Shown: in pieces, positions 9,494 through 17,164 of the stretch | How the letters are laid out: every line of letters begins with the position of its first letter | Position numbering within the stretch: the first letter of the stretch is position 1 | NCBI GenBank assembly: GCA_026709625.1 | Contig: JAPOSR010000064.1 | Span: forward strand, 1-64,000 | DNA: 64,000 nucleotides | Source: Chloroflexota bacterium | Lineage (GTDB): Bacteria; Chloroflexota; Anaerolineae; Aggregatilineales; Phototrophicaceae | Direction: 5' to 3' | Program-made: the position numbers and the translations under genes | Notes under the pieces: generated by a model | Told to the model about the DNA's origin: nothing | Database searches by the model: none | What the model saw: the letters and a program-made list of their open reading frames with translations, nothing else

Positions 9494-9550
9494 GCCGCCA
9501 GCAGCATTCGGTTTTCGTTCTCAACGCAGACTCGCCGCAGGAGTAGTCTC

Positions 9551-9784
9551 ATGGTAAAGCAATCACGAGGCAAAGAAGGGCAAGGCTTGGTCGAATACGC
9601 CTTGATTCTGGTGCTGGTTGCCGTCGTCGTCATCGTCATTCTGTTGCTTCTGGGTCCGTCTATTTCCAACATCTTCACAGAATTTGTCGACTCGATCAAC
9701 GGCACCGCCACGGTTGCCCCCGCCGCCACCGCCACCTCGCCTGCCACGGCCACTCCCGCCGCCACCGCTATACCGAGTTCCTAA
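9551..9784 (+). CDS. Flp/Fap-type pilin (class III signal peptide)
   Basis: A 77-residue pilin-like protein. The N terminus MVKQSRGKEGQGLVEYALI fits a Flp prepilin: short basic leader, G cleavage point, Glu-Tyr at +4/+5, then a long hydrophobic helix LVLVAVVVIVILLLLG. The C terminus is a low-complexity Ala/Thr/Pro tail (residues about 52-77), unusual for Flp and possibly a glycosylated or exposed stalk. AGGAG at 9539-9543 is seven bases before the ATG; the upstream ATG at 9467 lacks support. No tad assembly genes are in the window. Flp pilins form Tad-type surface fibres used in adhesion. Confidence 0.85.
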   Translation: MVKQSRGKEGQGLVEYALILVLVAVVVIVILLLLGPSISNIFTEFVDSINGTATVAPAATATSPATATPAATAIPSS

Positions 9785-9821
9785 GTTAGAGGGGCAAACC
9801 CACACAGCACAAGGCGCAGCG

Positions 9822-10859
9822 ATGATCTTGAAAAACCTCTCAAATGCCATTGGCCTAAGCGGTGAAGAAGACGAAGTTCGCCATCTGTTGATCAAAGCAG
9901 TCCGCAGCCACGCCGATGACCTGCTGGTCGATGCGCTGGGGAATCTGATCGTTTTTCAGCGCGGCACAAGCCATCCCGCCTGTACGGTGATGGTCGCCGC
10001 GCACATGGACGAAGTCGGCTTGATGGTCACGGCTGTCGACAACAACGGTTTGCTGCAATTCACCAATGTCGGCGGCATTGATGCGCGCATCTTGCCGGGC
10101 TTGCGAGTCAAAGTGGGCGCAGACCGCAAAAATGGCGTCGTCTTGTGGAAGCCCATCCACATGGGGCGCGACATGAAAACTGTGGAGATGGACAGCCTGC
10201 GCATTGATGTCGGCGCGACAGACAGCAATGCCGCCGGGCTTGGCGAGCGCATCGCTTTTGACGCCGAGTTCAAAAAACTGAGCGAGACGGTTGTGCGCGG
10301 CAAGGCGCTTGACGACCGCGTCGGCTGTTCGCTGTTGGTGGATATTCTGGCGGGCGGACCCTATCCAGTCACCGTGGCCGCCGCCTTCACAGCGCAAGAA
10401 GAGATCGGGCTGCGTGGCGCGACCGTAGCGGCGCGGCGCATCAACCCCGATGCAGCTGTCGTGCTGGAAGGCACTCCCGCGTTTGATGTGCCCGACCCGA
10501 CGCGCGAAGCCGCCGCTGGCGACCTGCCCGGCAATCCAGCCACGCGAATGGGCGCTGGCGTCGTGCTGACCCTGGCTGATGCCAGCATGGTATCCGACCC
10601 GCGTGTCATCCGTTTTTTGCAAGAGACTGCCGATGCGCAGACTATCCCCTATCAGATGAAGACAGTCGGCGGCGGCGGCACCGACGGCGGCGCGATTCAC
10701 ACCGCGCAGACCGGCGTGCCCACCATGACCCTTTCTGTTCCCTGCCGCTATATCCATTCGCCCAGCGCCCTGCTGGACTTAAATGACTATGACAGCGCCC
10801 TGCGGCTCTCGCAAGCTGTGCTGCGGCGCATTGACAGCGCGACCTTCCAGCGCGGCTAA
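9822..10859 (+). CDS. M42 family metallo-aminopeptidase (glutamyl aminopeptidase/endoglucanase M type)
   Basis: A 345-residue cytosolic di-metal aminopeptidase of the TET type that trims peptides. Metal ligands are visible: VAAHMDEVG (His61), KALDDRVGC (Asp164/165), TAQEEIGLRGA (Glu193/194), VLEGTPAFD (Glu216) and RYIHSPSALL (His312). The conserved TVGGGGTDGGAIH loop is intact. M42 enzymes form dodecameric tetrahedral shells. The start was set at 9822, where MILKNLSNAIGLSGEEDEVR matches family N termini; the same frame is open further upstream across the pilin tail but encodes nonsense. It sits 37 bases after the pilin and its stop overlaps the convergent LysM gene by four bases. Confidence 0.92.
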   Translation: MILKNLSNAIGLSGEEDEVRHLLIKAVRSHADDLLVDALGNLIVFQRGTSHPACTVMVAAHMDEVGLMVTAVDNNGLLQFTNVGGIDARILPGLRVKVGADRKNGVVLWKPIHMGRDMKTVEMDSLRIDVGATDSNAAGLGERIAFDAEFKKLSETVVRGKALDDRVGCSLLVDILAGGPYPVTVAAAFTAQEEIGLRGATVAARRINPDAAVVLEGTPAFDVPDPTREAAAGDLPGNPATRMGAGVVLTLADASMVSDPRVIRFLQETADAQTIPYQMKTVGGGGTDGGAIHTAQTGVPTMTLSVPCRYIHSPSALLDLNDYDSALRLSQAVLRRIDSATFQRG

Positions 10860-11590
10860 CCGGGCAGCAGCAGTTCTTGTCCGACGCTCAGTTGGTCGGG
10901 GTTGGTCAAATTATTAAGCTCGATGATCGCATTGACATCGGCGCGATAACGCAGCGAAATGCTTTCCAGTGTTTCACCAGACGAAACCACATGAATGGGC
11001 GGTCCCGAGTCGGGCAGAAGCGGCTGGGGGATCGCGGTCACTGTCGGCGGCATGGTCGGCTCGGGCGAAGGCGCGGGAGTCGGCGTCGAGAATACGCAGC
11101 CGGGTATCCGCAGCAGCTGCCCCAGCGAAAGCACATCTACATTGTCCAGATCGTTCAGGTCGGCCACCTCGTCCATGGTTGTATTCCAGTTGAGCGACAA
11201 GCGGAAAATGCTGTCGCCGCCCCGCACTGTATGGACGCAGGGACTTTCGGGGTCGAGCTCGTCTGGAACAGGCTCTGTGGGAATGCTGGTGGCAGGCAGC
11301 GTTGAACCCAGCGGCGGCAGCGTCAACGTGCTGACCTCTGTGCTCGCAGCCGGCAAGACAGTCGGCTGTTCGACCTGTCCTGGCACCGTCTCGGGCGTGA
11401 TATAGGGTTGGCGCGTCTCGATGCCCGTTTCATCCTCGCTGACCGCGATAATGTCTTGCAGGCTGGTCGGCGTCGCTTCGCTAACCACGACAGCGCTGTC
11501 GACCTGCTGAAAAGTCTCTTCCGCCTGGCGATAACAGCCGGCCAACAGCAGCGCGCACAGCAGCAAGGGGACGAGCAGTCTCGGCTTCAT
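10856..11590 (-). CDS. LysM domain lipoprotein with two LysM motifs
   Basis: A 244-residue exported lipoprotein. The signal peptide ends in LLLAGC, a lipobox with the acylated cysteine at about residue 19. A low-complexity Thr/Pro/Glu region follows, then two LysM motifs: CVHTVRGGDSIFRLSLNWN around residue 125 and IHVVSSGETLESISLRY near residue 200, separated by a proline-rich linker. LysM binds the GlcNAc backbone of peptidoglycan or chitin-like glycans. I chose the second methionine at 11590, which starts directly before the basic signal region; an ATG at 11611 would add seven residues. It overlaps the M42 gene tail to tail. Confidence 0.88.
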   Translation of the reverse strand: MKPRLLVPLLLCALLLAGCYRQAEETFQQVDSAVVVSEATPTSLQDIIAVSEDETGIETRQPYITPETVPGQVEQPTVLPAASTEVSTLTLPPLGSTLPATSIPTEPVPDELDPESPCVHTVRGGDSIFRLSLNWNTTMDEVADLNDLDNVDVLSLGQLLRIPGCVFSTPTPAPSPEPTMPPTVTAIPQPLLPDSGPPIHVVSSGETLESISLRYRADVNAIIELNNLTNPDQLSVGQELLLPG

Positions 11591-11724
11591 GCGGGCAGAA
11601 CCCTCTCGCATACAATTTCGCTGGCTGCATTATAGGGCAGGCGCAACAAACGCGATAGCCAGCCAGGCGCATATTTGTCCCGCAGCTGCCTTGCGCAGAG
11701 GGTCTGGTTGTTCGCTGGCGCAGC

Positions 11725-13407
11725 TTATTGTCGACTCGCCGGCAGCAGCAGCCAGTTCGTCTCCAATACCGCGCCGACTTGATTGATGATGTTGGCGTCG
11801 CGCAGAGCCGCTTCGGGGATGCGTTCCAACACTTGGGCGCTGTCGCTTTGGCTGTCATAGGCCACGATGATCACCCGGTCATAGGCGATTGTTTCGTATG
11901 GATCGAGCGGCGATATGATGCCCGCTGCGGTCAATTTCAGGCTGCCCATAGACGGATACTTCGCGGCGTGATCATGCAGCAGCGCATCGGCTCGGAAGTC
12001 GCGGATGCCATAACGCAGCGCAAACAGATAAGGAAAGCGCACATCGCCCGGGTGCAGCGCCAGTTCGCTCTGCGGGTCGGCATCGCTGACGAGAAGCAGG
12101 TAGGGTTGGGCGTCCGGCGCGAATTCCGGAATCGCGGCGACGATAGCGTCAATCACGCGGCGGCTGGCTGCGTCTTCTTCGCGCAGAATCGCCTGCTGAT
12201 CGTAAAGAAAAGCGACGCCCGTCGCCAGCGTAAACACCAGATAGCCCACGATCAGCGCGCCGCCAACCCGCCGATGCCGCGCATGCAGCCAGGCGAGCCC
12301 CCCCAAAATCAGCATAGCGCTGCCGATTGACGAGGCATAGAGCAGCCGCTCGTGAACACGGAAGACCCAGTGCGTCGGCGCAGTGCCAGCGATGTTCAAG
12401 ATGGTCAGCAGCAAGCCAAAAACCGCTAGCCAACCCGGCGTCCAGGCAGCCGCAGCGGTTCGCGGCGCAAAGCGCAAGCTGCTGCTGAATATCCCCGCCA
12501 CAGCCAGCGCCAGCAGAATCAGCAGCCAGCTTTGGCTCAGCGCGGCAGCGGCGCCGAGTCGACCAACATAGTTCGCCGGACTGAACAGCAAAACCAGCCC
12601 GTCAGCGAATTGCCGCAGGATATGCTCGGGGCGAAGCACGAGGTTGGAATTGCCGCCCGGAAAGAGAATCAGCAGCAGATAAATGTACACGCCAGCAAAA
12701 GCCACATGCAAAGCCGCATCGCGCGCAAGCAGCCAGGCATAACTTCGCGAAGCGCGCAATGCGCCCAGTCGGCGGTCTTCAATCCAAGCGATCAGCGGCT
12801 GCAGCAGAAAAAAGAAGATCGACTGCTCATAGATCATCAGCGCCGCGCCGAAGCAGGCGATGTTCAGGCTGTACCAAGTCAGCTGCCGCCGTCGGCCGCG
12901 CACGAAGCGGAGGTACGCCCACAGCGCCAGCAGCGCCAGCAGCAGCGCCGCTTTGCGATGTGTGCCAGTGGCGAAGCCCAGCGTGGACGGCGTCTGCAAC
13001 GGATCGAAGACGAAAAGCAGGCTGATGCCCAGCGCCAGCCAGCGCCGCTCGCCGCTCTGCAGCGCGTCTACCAGCAAAAAGACCGTCAAGCCAACAGCGA
13101 AGTGCGCCGCCAGCGCCAGCGCATACCACAGATCATAGCGGTCGGGCGCCAGCGCATGCAGCGGGGCAGAAAATAGCGCGCCCAGCAAATGCCGCTGCCA
13201 GTGCTCGCTCACCAGCCAATTCATCCCGCCGATGATGCCGTCAAAATGATAATGGTAATGATAGGCGAGCACATCGCTGTAAAATCCCAGCGCAAAGCCT
13301 CGCGCTGCCAGCGCAGCAAAAGCGGCGCCATACACAAGAATCAGGGCGAGCCAAGGAGTCCAGCCCGACTCCAGCGCCCGCGCGAAGCGGCCGGCCACAG
13401 CCGGCAT
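11725..13407 (-). CDS. Polytopic membrane protein, GT-C-like
   Basis: A 560-residue integral membrane protein with about ten to eleven predicted helices spread to residue 425, followed by a soluble tail of about 135 residues. An acidic, aromatic loop after helix one (LGFYSDVLAYHYHYHFDG) has the form of the catalytic first loop of GT-C glycosyltransferases. The gene follows the trpB2 gene at 27 bases on the same strand but no ribosome site is strong. No exact family is recognised, and enzymatic function is inferred only from topology. It is the second GT-C-like protein here after the one at 3103-5580. Confidence 0.65.
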   Translation of the reverse strand: MPAVAGRFARALESGWTPWLALILVYGAAFAALAARGFALGFYSDVLAYHYHYHFDGIIGGMNWLVSEHWQRHLLGALFSAPLHALAPDRYDLWYALALAAHFAVGLTVFLLVDALQSGERRWLALGISLLFVFDPLQTPSTLGFATGTHRKAALLLALLALWAYLRFVRGRRRQLTWYSLNIACFGAALMIYEQSIFFFLLQPLIAWIEDRRLGALRASRSYAWLLARDAALHVAFAGVYIYLLLILFPGGNSNLVLRPEHILRQFADGLVLLFSPANYVGRLGAAAALSQSWLLILLALAVAGIFSSSLRFAPRTAAAAWTPGWLAVFGLLLTILNIAGTAPTHWVFRVHERLLYASSIGSAMLILGGLAWLHARHRRVGGALIVGYLVFTLATGVAFLYDQQAILREEDAASRRVIDAIVAAIPEFAPDAQPYLLLVSDADPQSELALHPGDVRFPYLFALRYGIRDFRADALLHDHAAKYPSMGSLKLTAAGIISPLDPYETIAYDRVIIVAYDSQSDSAQVLERIPEAALRDANIINQVGAVLETNWLLLPASRQ

Positions 13408-13434
13408 CAGCGCTGTCCGCAGCCGCGCATGTCG

Positions 13435-14799
13435 CTAGCCAACCTGCGGGAGCTCGGCCATGGCGCGGTCGATGGCCGCCTGCGGGTATTCATAGTCGCT
13501 CAGCTGTCCGCCCAGGTAGGCATCGTAGGCGCTCATATCGAAATGTCCATGCCCACACAGATTGAACAGGATGACCCGTTTTTCGCCAGCTTCTTTGGCA
13601 GCCAGCGCCTCGCGGATTGCTCCGGCGATACCGTGCGCCGCCTCTGGCGCGGCGATTATGCCCTCGGCTTTGGCAAAGGTGATGGCAGCGCCAAATGTTT
13701 CCATCTGCGGGATAGCGCGCATCTCGATAAGGTCTTGGTCCCACAGCTCGCAAATAATGGAAGCCATGCCGTGATAGCGCAAGCCACCGGCGTGCAGCGG
13801 CGGCGGCACAAAGCTGTGTCCCAGCGTATACATTTTCACCAGCGGCGTCATGCCGACTGTGTCGCCAAAGTCGTAGGCATATTGCCCGCGCGTCAAACTG
13901 GGGCAGGCGGCTGGCTCGACCCCCAGCAAGCGCGTCGTCTTGCCCGCGCTGAGGTTTTGCTGCAAAAAAGGCAGGGCGATGCCAGCGAAATTGCTGCCGC
14001 CCCCCGTGGGTCCCACCACCACATCGGGATACGCGCCAGCCAATTCCATCTGCTGCAAGGCTTCTTGCCCGATGATTGTCTGGTGCATCAGCACATGATT
14101 GAGCACGCTGCCCAAGGCGTATTTGTATTTGCCCTCGCTGGCGGCGGCGGCTTCTACCGCTTCGCTGATGGCGATTCCCAGCGAGCCGGTGCTGTCGGCA
14201 TCTTGCTCGAGGATGGCGCGCCCGGCCTGGGTGGCTTCGCTGGGGCTGGCGGTTACGCTCGCGCCGAAACTCTGCATAATGGCGCGTCGATAGGGCTTCT
14301 GCTCATAGCTGATGCGCACCATATAGACGACGCACTCCATGTCGAAAAAGCTGCAAGCCTGCGCCAAAGCCGTGCCCCACTGTCCGGCGCCGGTCTCGGT
14401 GGTCAGCCCGGCAATGCCTTCCTGCTTGTTGTACCAGGCTTGGGCGGTGGCGGTATTGAGCTTGTGGCTGCCCGATGGCGATACGCCTTCGTACTTGTAA
14501 TAAATATGCGCCGGCGTATCCAGCGCTTTTTCCAGCCGGCGCGCGCGCAGCAACGGCGTCGGCCGCCACAGCTTGTAGATCTCGCGCACCGCTTCGGGGA
14601 TTTCGATGTAGCGCTCTTGGCTGACTTCTTGCAGGATCAGCCCCATGGGAAATAGCGGCGCAAGGTCGTCTGGTCCCACTGGCTGATGCGTGCCAGGATG
14701 CAGCACCGGCGGCAGCGGGCGCGGCAGGTCGGCTTGGATATTGTACCAGTGTGTGGGGATGGCGCTCTGAGGCAGGTCGAAGCGGATCGTGCCGGTCAT
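13435..14799 (-). CDS. trpB2: TrpB2-type tryptophan synthase beta chain
   Basis: A 454-residue PLP enzyme of the TrpB2 branch, which condenses serine and indole without needing TrpA. The long N-terminal extension (residues 1-60, WYNIQADLPRPLPPVLHPGT) is diagnostic of TrpB2. The PLP lysine is in PSGSHKLNTATAQAW, followed by ETGAGQWGTALA. The glycine-rich phosphate loop VGPTGGGSNFAGIALPF and the C-terminal FNLCGHGHFD are present. The start at 14799 has GGAGG six bases upstream; an ATG at 14832 is less likely. No other trp genes are near. In genomes having both TrpB forms, TrpB2 may recycle free indole. Confidence 0.93.
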   Translation of the reverse strand: MTGTIRFDLPQSAIPTHWYNIQADLPRPLPPVLHPGTHQPVGPDDLAPLFPMGLILQEVSQERYIEIPEAVREIYKLWRPTPLLRARRLEKALDTPAHIYYKYEGVSPSGSHKLNTATAQAWYNKQEGIAGLTTETGAGQWGTALAQACSFFDMECVVYMVRISYEQKPYRRAIMQSFGASVTASPSEATQAGRAILEQDADSTGSLGIAISEAVEAAAASEGKYKYALGSVLNHVLMHQTIIGQEALQQMELAGAYPDVVVGPTGGGSNFAGIALPFLQQNLSAGKTTRLLGVEPAACPSLTRGQYAYDFGDTVGMTPLVKMYTLGHSFVPPPLHAGGLRYHGMASIICELWDQDLIEMRAIPQMETFGAAITFAKAEGIIAAPEAAHGIAGAIREALAAKEAGEKRVILFNLCGHGHFDMSAYDAYLGGQLSDYEYPQAAIDRAMAELPQVG

Positions 14800-14864
14800 G
14801 GCTTTCCTCCATGCGCTTGGGCAATGCGGCAATTATGTACATAAATCCGCAAGCGCGCAAAGGT

Positions 14865-15125
14865 CTAGCCGCCCGCCTCATCAGTGTCGACGGCTATCAG
14901 CGCCTGTTTCTTCTCCGCTAACAATATCAACTCGGACGCATTGATGTCTAAGGCTTGCGCAATCGCGACAATTGCCCGCAAGGAAGGCGACTTCTGCCCT
15001 CTTTCGATTTCGCTGATGTAGGTGCGGTGCAGTCCCGACAAAAAACCCAGGCTTTCCTGGGACAAACCCAGTCTCCGCCTGCGCTTCTTGACGACTTTCC
15101 CAAAGATGCTTTCGAACCGACGCAT
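14865..15125 (-). CDS. XRE-family helix-turn-helix regulator
   Basis: An 86-residue Cro/CI-type DNA-binding protein. The helix-turn-helix covers residues about 12-65 (KKRRRRLGLSQESLGFLSGLHRTYISEIERG), with the classic LSQE and YISEIERG recognition pattern. The small size leaves no ligand domain. Transcription runs away from the SH3-protein gene at 15271, and the shared 145-base interval is AT-rich with an inverted repeat, so it may control itself and that gene. It is the only dedicated transcription factor in the window. Confidence 0.88.
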   Translation of the reverse strand: MRRFESIFGKVVKKRRRRLGLSQESLGFLSGLHRTYISEIERGQKSPSLRAIVAIAQALDINASELILLAEKKQALIAVDTDEAGG

Positions 15126-15165
15126 AGCGCATTGTCCCGACCGCTGCGTCGATTCTCTACAGACT

Positions 15166-15225
15166 ATTGACTGAATATCATTTGTGTTGATACAATTTGC
15201 ATACTATAGTATTCAATCTGTCAAT
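15166..15225. promoter_or_regulatory. Divergent promoter with inverted-repeat operator candidate
   Basis: ATTGACTGAATA (15166-15177) is mirrored by TATTCAATCTGTCAAT (15210-15225), whose reverse complement starts ATTGAC and ends GAATA. Between them a plus-strand promoter can be read as TTGTGT (15182-15187), 17 bases, TATAGT (15205-15210). TTGACA on the minus strand (15219-15224) could serve the XRE gene. The arrangement is what an XRE operator looks like, but binding is inferred. Confidence 0.4.
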
Positions 15226-15270
15226 TTGCCTTGCGCCAGCTATCTCGGTGGGCGCCTGGGAGGACAAAAG

Positions 15271-16710
15271 ATGAGAATGGCGTTTGCAAACCTTCTGGCT
15301 GTTCTGTGTTTCACGCTGCTGCTGTCGCTTGGCGCGCCATTTTCGACGGCGCAGGGCGCGGACACCAGTGGCGAGGTTACGATTACCTGGGACGCGCATG
15401 GCGGTTTCACAGATACCTCGCTGCAAATCTGGTATGTCGGCTCTCTCTTGGTGGACGAAAGCAGATCAAATGATTTCGCCGGCTGGGAAACCCGGCTTAC
15501 GCAAGCCCTCACCCTGACATACAGCGGGCTTGAGGCTGGCAATCGCTATGTTTTCCAACGTTGGGTTCTCGGCTGCACCGCCAGCCAGGTATCGGGCGTC
15601 GTTGATGGCGCTGCCACGCAGCTGGAGCCCAGTTGCTCCGAGCGCGTTTTTGGCGGTCAAAGCTCTGTCCTTGCCGTGGCGGCGGCAACTGACGACAGCG
15701 ACGACAGCGATGACAGCGACAGCGAGGGCGATGCAGCTTGCACCCAGGCCTACAGCGGCGACGGCGGCACGGGCTCAATTTCATTTTCATGGACTGCCAA
15801 GACGCTTGCGGACGACGATACCGGCGTGGCCTGGTATTGCGTTACCACATTGTATGAAGCCAAGGCGACAAGCCAGACCTCGGCGACATTTGTCGGGCTG
15901 TCGCCAGGCGAGGAATACAGCTGGACTGTGGAGTCTTTTTCATGCGGCACATCGGAATCGCTGACGGAAGGCACTTGCACGATGCTGTCGACCGAAGAGT
16001 CGCATGCTGCGGGCAGCGCCATTGCCAGCGGCCGCCGGGCGAGATCCACCGGAAGCCGAACCCCTGACCAAGGCCGTGTTGGCTCCAGCGGCAGCTCCAG
16101 CAACTCTAGCTCCAGCGGTGGCGGCAGCAGCGAATCCAGCGCCATCAGCAAACCGCCGGTTGTGTATCTTGACCACAACGTGACGGTCAGCGGCGCCGCG
16201 AACTTCCAGGCGGTCACAGGCGGCGGCATTGGCAATCCAGCCGTCATCGAGCAAGGCGTCGTTTCGGCGACCGATGTGTGGGGCAATGTGCCGTCTGGCA
16301 CGCGAGTCTGCTTCATCGACCGCAGCGGTGGCGGTGTCATGTTCCTGGACGCGGCGACTTCGCCACGGGCGCTGTCTTGGCTGTCCCATAGCGTCGTCGG
16401 CAGCGATACCTGTGTCAGCCTGCCGGGCGCGGGAACGGTGGTTTTGATTAGTGGCGGCGCAGCTGTCATCAATGCAGTCACGCCGACAGCCGCAGAAGAG
16501 CCGCCTCCTCGCTCGCCGATCTGCCAAATCAAACTGGAAGAGACGCTTTTCCTGCGTGATAGCCCCCAGGGATCCATCACTGATTTGGTCTGGCTCAATA
16601 CCGAAGTGTGGGTCTATGCGGTTGAAGGGCGTTGGTATCTGGTCGAGTTTGAAGGGCAGTACGGGTATATCAGCAGCCATTACAGCCGCGTGCTGAGTGG
16701 CGCTTGCTGA
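15271..16710 (+). CDS. Secreted protein: FN3-like regions, unrecognised shared domain, C-terminal SH3
   Basis: A 479-residue exported protein. GGGAGG at 15258-15263 fixes the start. Residues 1-30 are a signal peptide. Two FN3-like stretches follow, around residues 32-115 and 155-235, separated by an Asp/Ser run (DDSDDSDDSDSEGD). A Ser/Gly linker near residues 265-295 leads to a domain at residues about 301-393 that recurs in the gene at 17165 (shared GIGN.AV, GVVSA.DVWGNVP, FLDAAT.PRALSWL, GSDTCV..PGAG). The C terminus from Cys418 is a bacterial SH3-like module (LFLRDSPQGSITDLVW...GYISSHY), which often binds peptidoglycan. It lies divergent from the XRE gene. Function unknown. Confidence 0.8.
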   Translation: MRMAFANLLAVLCFTLLLSLGAPFSTAQGADTSGEVTITWDAHGGFTDTSLQIWYVGSLLVDESRSNDFAGWETRLTQALTLTYSGLEAGNRYVFQRWVLGCTASQVSGVVDGAATQLEPSCSERVFGGQSSVLAVAAATDDSDDSDDSDSEGDAACTQAYSGDGGTGSISFSWTAKTLADDDTGVAWYCVTTLYEAKATSQTSATFVGLSPGEEYSWTVESFSCGTSESLTEGTCTMLSTEESHAAGSAIASGRRARSTGSRTPDQGRVGSSGSSSNSSSSGGGSSESSAISKPPVVYLDHNVTVSGAANFQAVTGGGIGNPAVIEQGVVSATDVWGNVPSGTRVCFIDRSGGGVMFLDAATSPRALSWLSHSVVGSDTCVSLPGAGTVVLISGGAAVINAVTPTAAEEPPPRSPICQIKLEETLFLRDSPQGSITDLVWLNTEVWVYAVEGRWYLVEFEGQYGYISSHYSRVLSGAC

Positions 16711-16724
16711 GGCGGGAGGCAGCG

Positions 16725-16867
16725 GTGATTTACCTCCACCCCCAAAATGAGGGAGGGGCTAGCATGCTGCGGAAGCACAGGAAAAGCTCCCCTTTCCTCA
16801 TTTTTGAGAGCAAGGAGCCGAGGGATAGGGGCTTGGTTGCCATATCCAGGCATTCACCACTCCCCCG
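16725..16867 (-). repeat. Dispersed intergenic hairpin repeat, copy B (reverse orientation)
   Basis: Read on the minus strand it has the same order as copy A: GAATGCCTGGATATGGCAAC block, C-rich arm, GAGGAAAGGGGAG arm, CTTCCGCAGCATG loop, CCCCTCCCTCATTTTGGGGG arm. It fills the first part of the 454-base gap 16711-17164. The outer GC-rich arm is partly eroded. Confidence 0.8.
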
Positions 16868-16916
16868 ACAGACCATCTTGACGTCTACACCCTGCGCCGC
16901 TACACTGCTTTGCAAT

Positions 16917-17052
16917 CGCGCTCGCTCGTGATGATGAGCCAGGAAACCTGCGGCAGTAGCTTCCGCACCGGGGCAGGGCGTAACGGCCGCAGCACAAAGG
17001 AAAACCGCGGGGTGTCTTGTGGTTTCCTGGCTCATCATCACGAGCGAGCGCG
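16917..17052. mobile_element. Possible MITE or large hairpin with perfect 32-bp inverted repeats
   Basis: Bases 16917-16948 and 17021-17052 are exact reverse complements over 32 positions, beginning CGCGCTCGCTCGTGATG and ending in the mirror image. The 72-base centre has weaker internal hairpins and no reading frame of note. Perfect long terminal repeats flanking a short non-coding core fit a MITE, though no clear target-site duplication is visible, and a structured RNA or assembly fold-back are alternatives. Confidence 0.55.
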
Positions 17053-17059
17053 TGCTTGT

Positions 17060-17071
17060 CCCCCCCCCCCC
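17060..17071. repeat. C12 homopolymer tract
   Basis: Twelve consecutive cytosines sit just outside the right arm of the inverted repeat and about 95 bases before the next start codon. Such tracts are slippage-prone and could vary promoter spacing, or may simply be a sequencing-uncertain run. Confidence 0.7.
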
Positions 17072-17164
17072 TGACGCAATGCGAACAATGGCACATAGAG
17101 CGCCAGTTCATTTCAGGCGCTCAAGCCACGCTTGAGCATCGTCTTAGTCTATGAGGAGAAAACA

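Noticed and set aside
9618..9821. N-terminal extension of the M42 peptidase over the pilin tail
   Set aside because: Encodes a Ser/Pro/Arg low-complexity run from the pilin's shadow; the family N terminus begins at 9822.
16704..16931. Short plus-strand frame of 75 codons in the gap before the inverted repeat
   Set aside because: It spans repeat copy B, and similar short peptides arise at the other copies; it is a by-product of the repeat.
16917..17052. Full insertion sequence
   Set aside because: Only 136 bases with no transposase frame, so at most a non-autonomous element.
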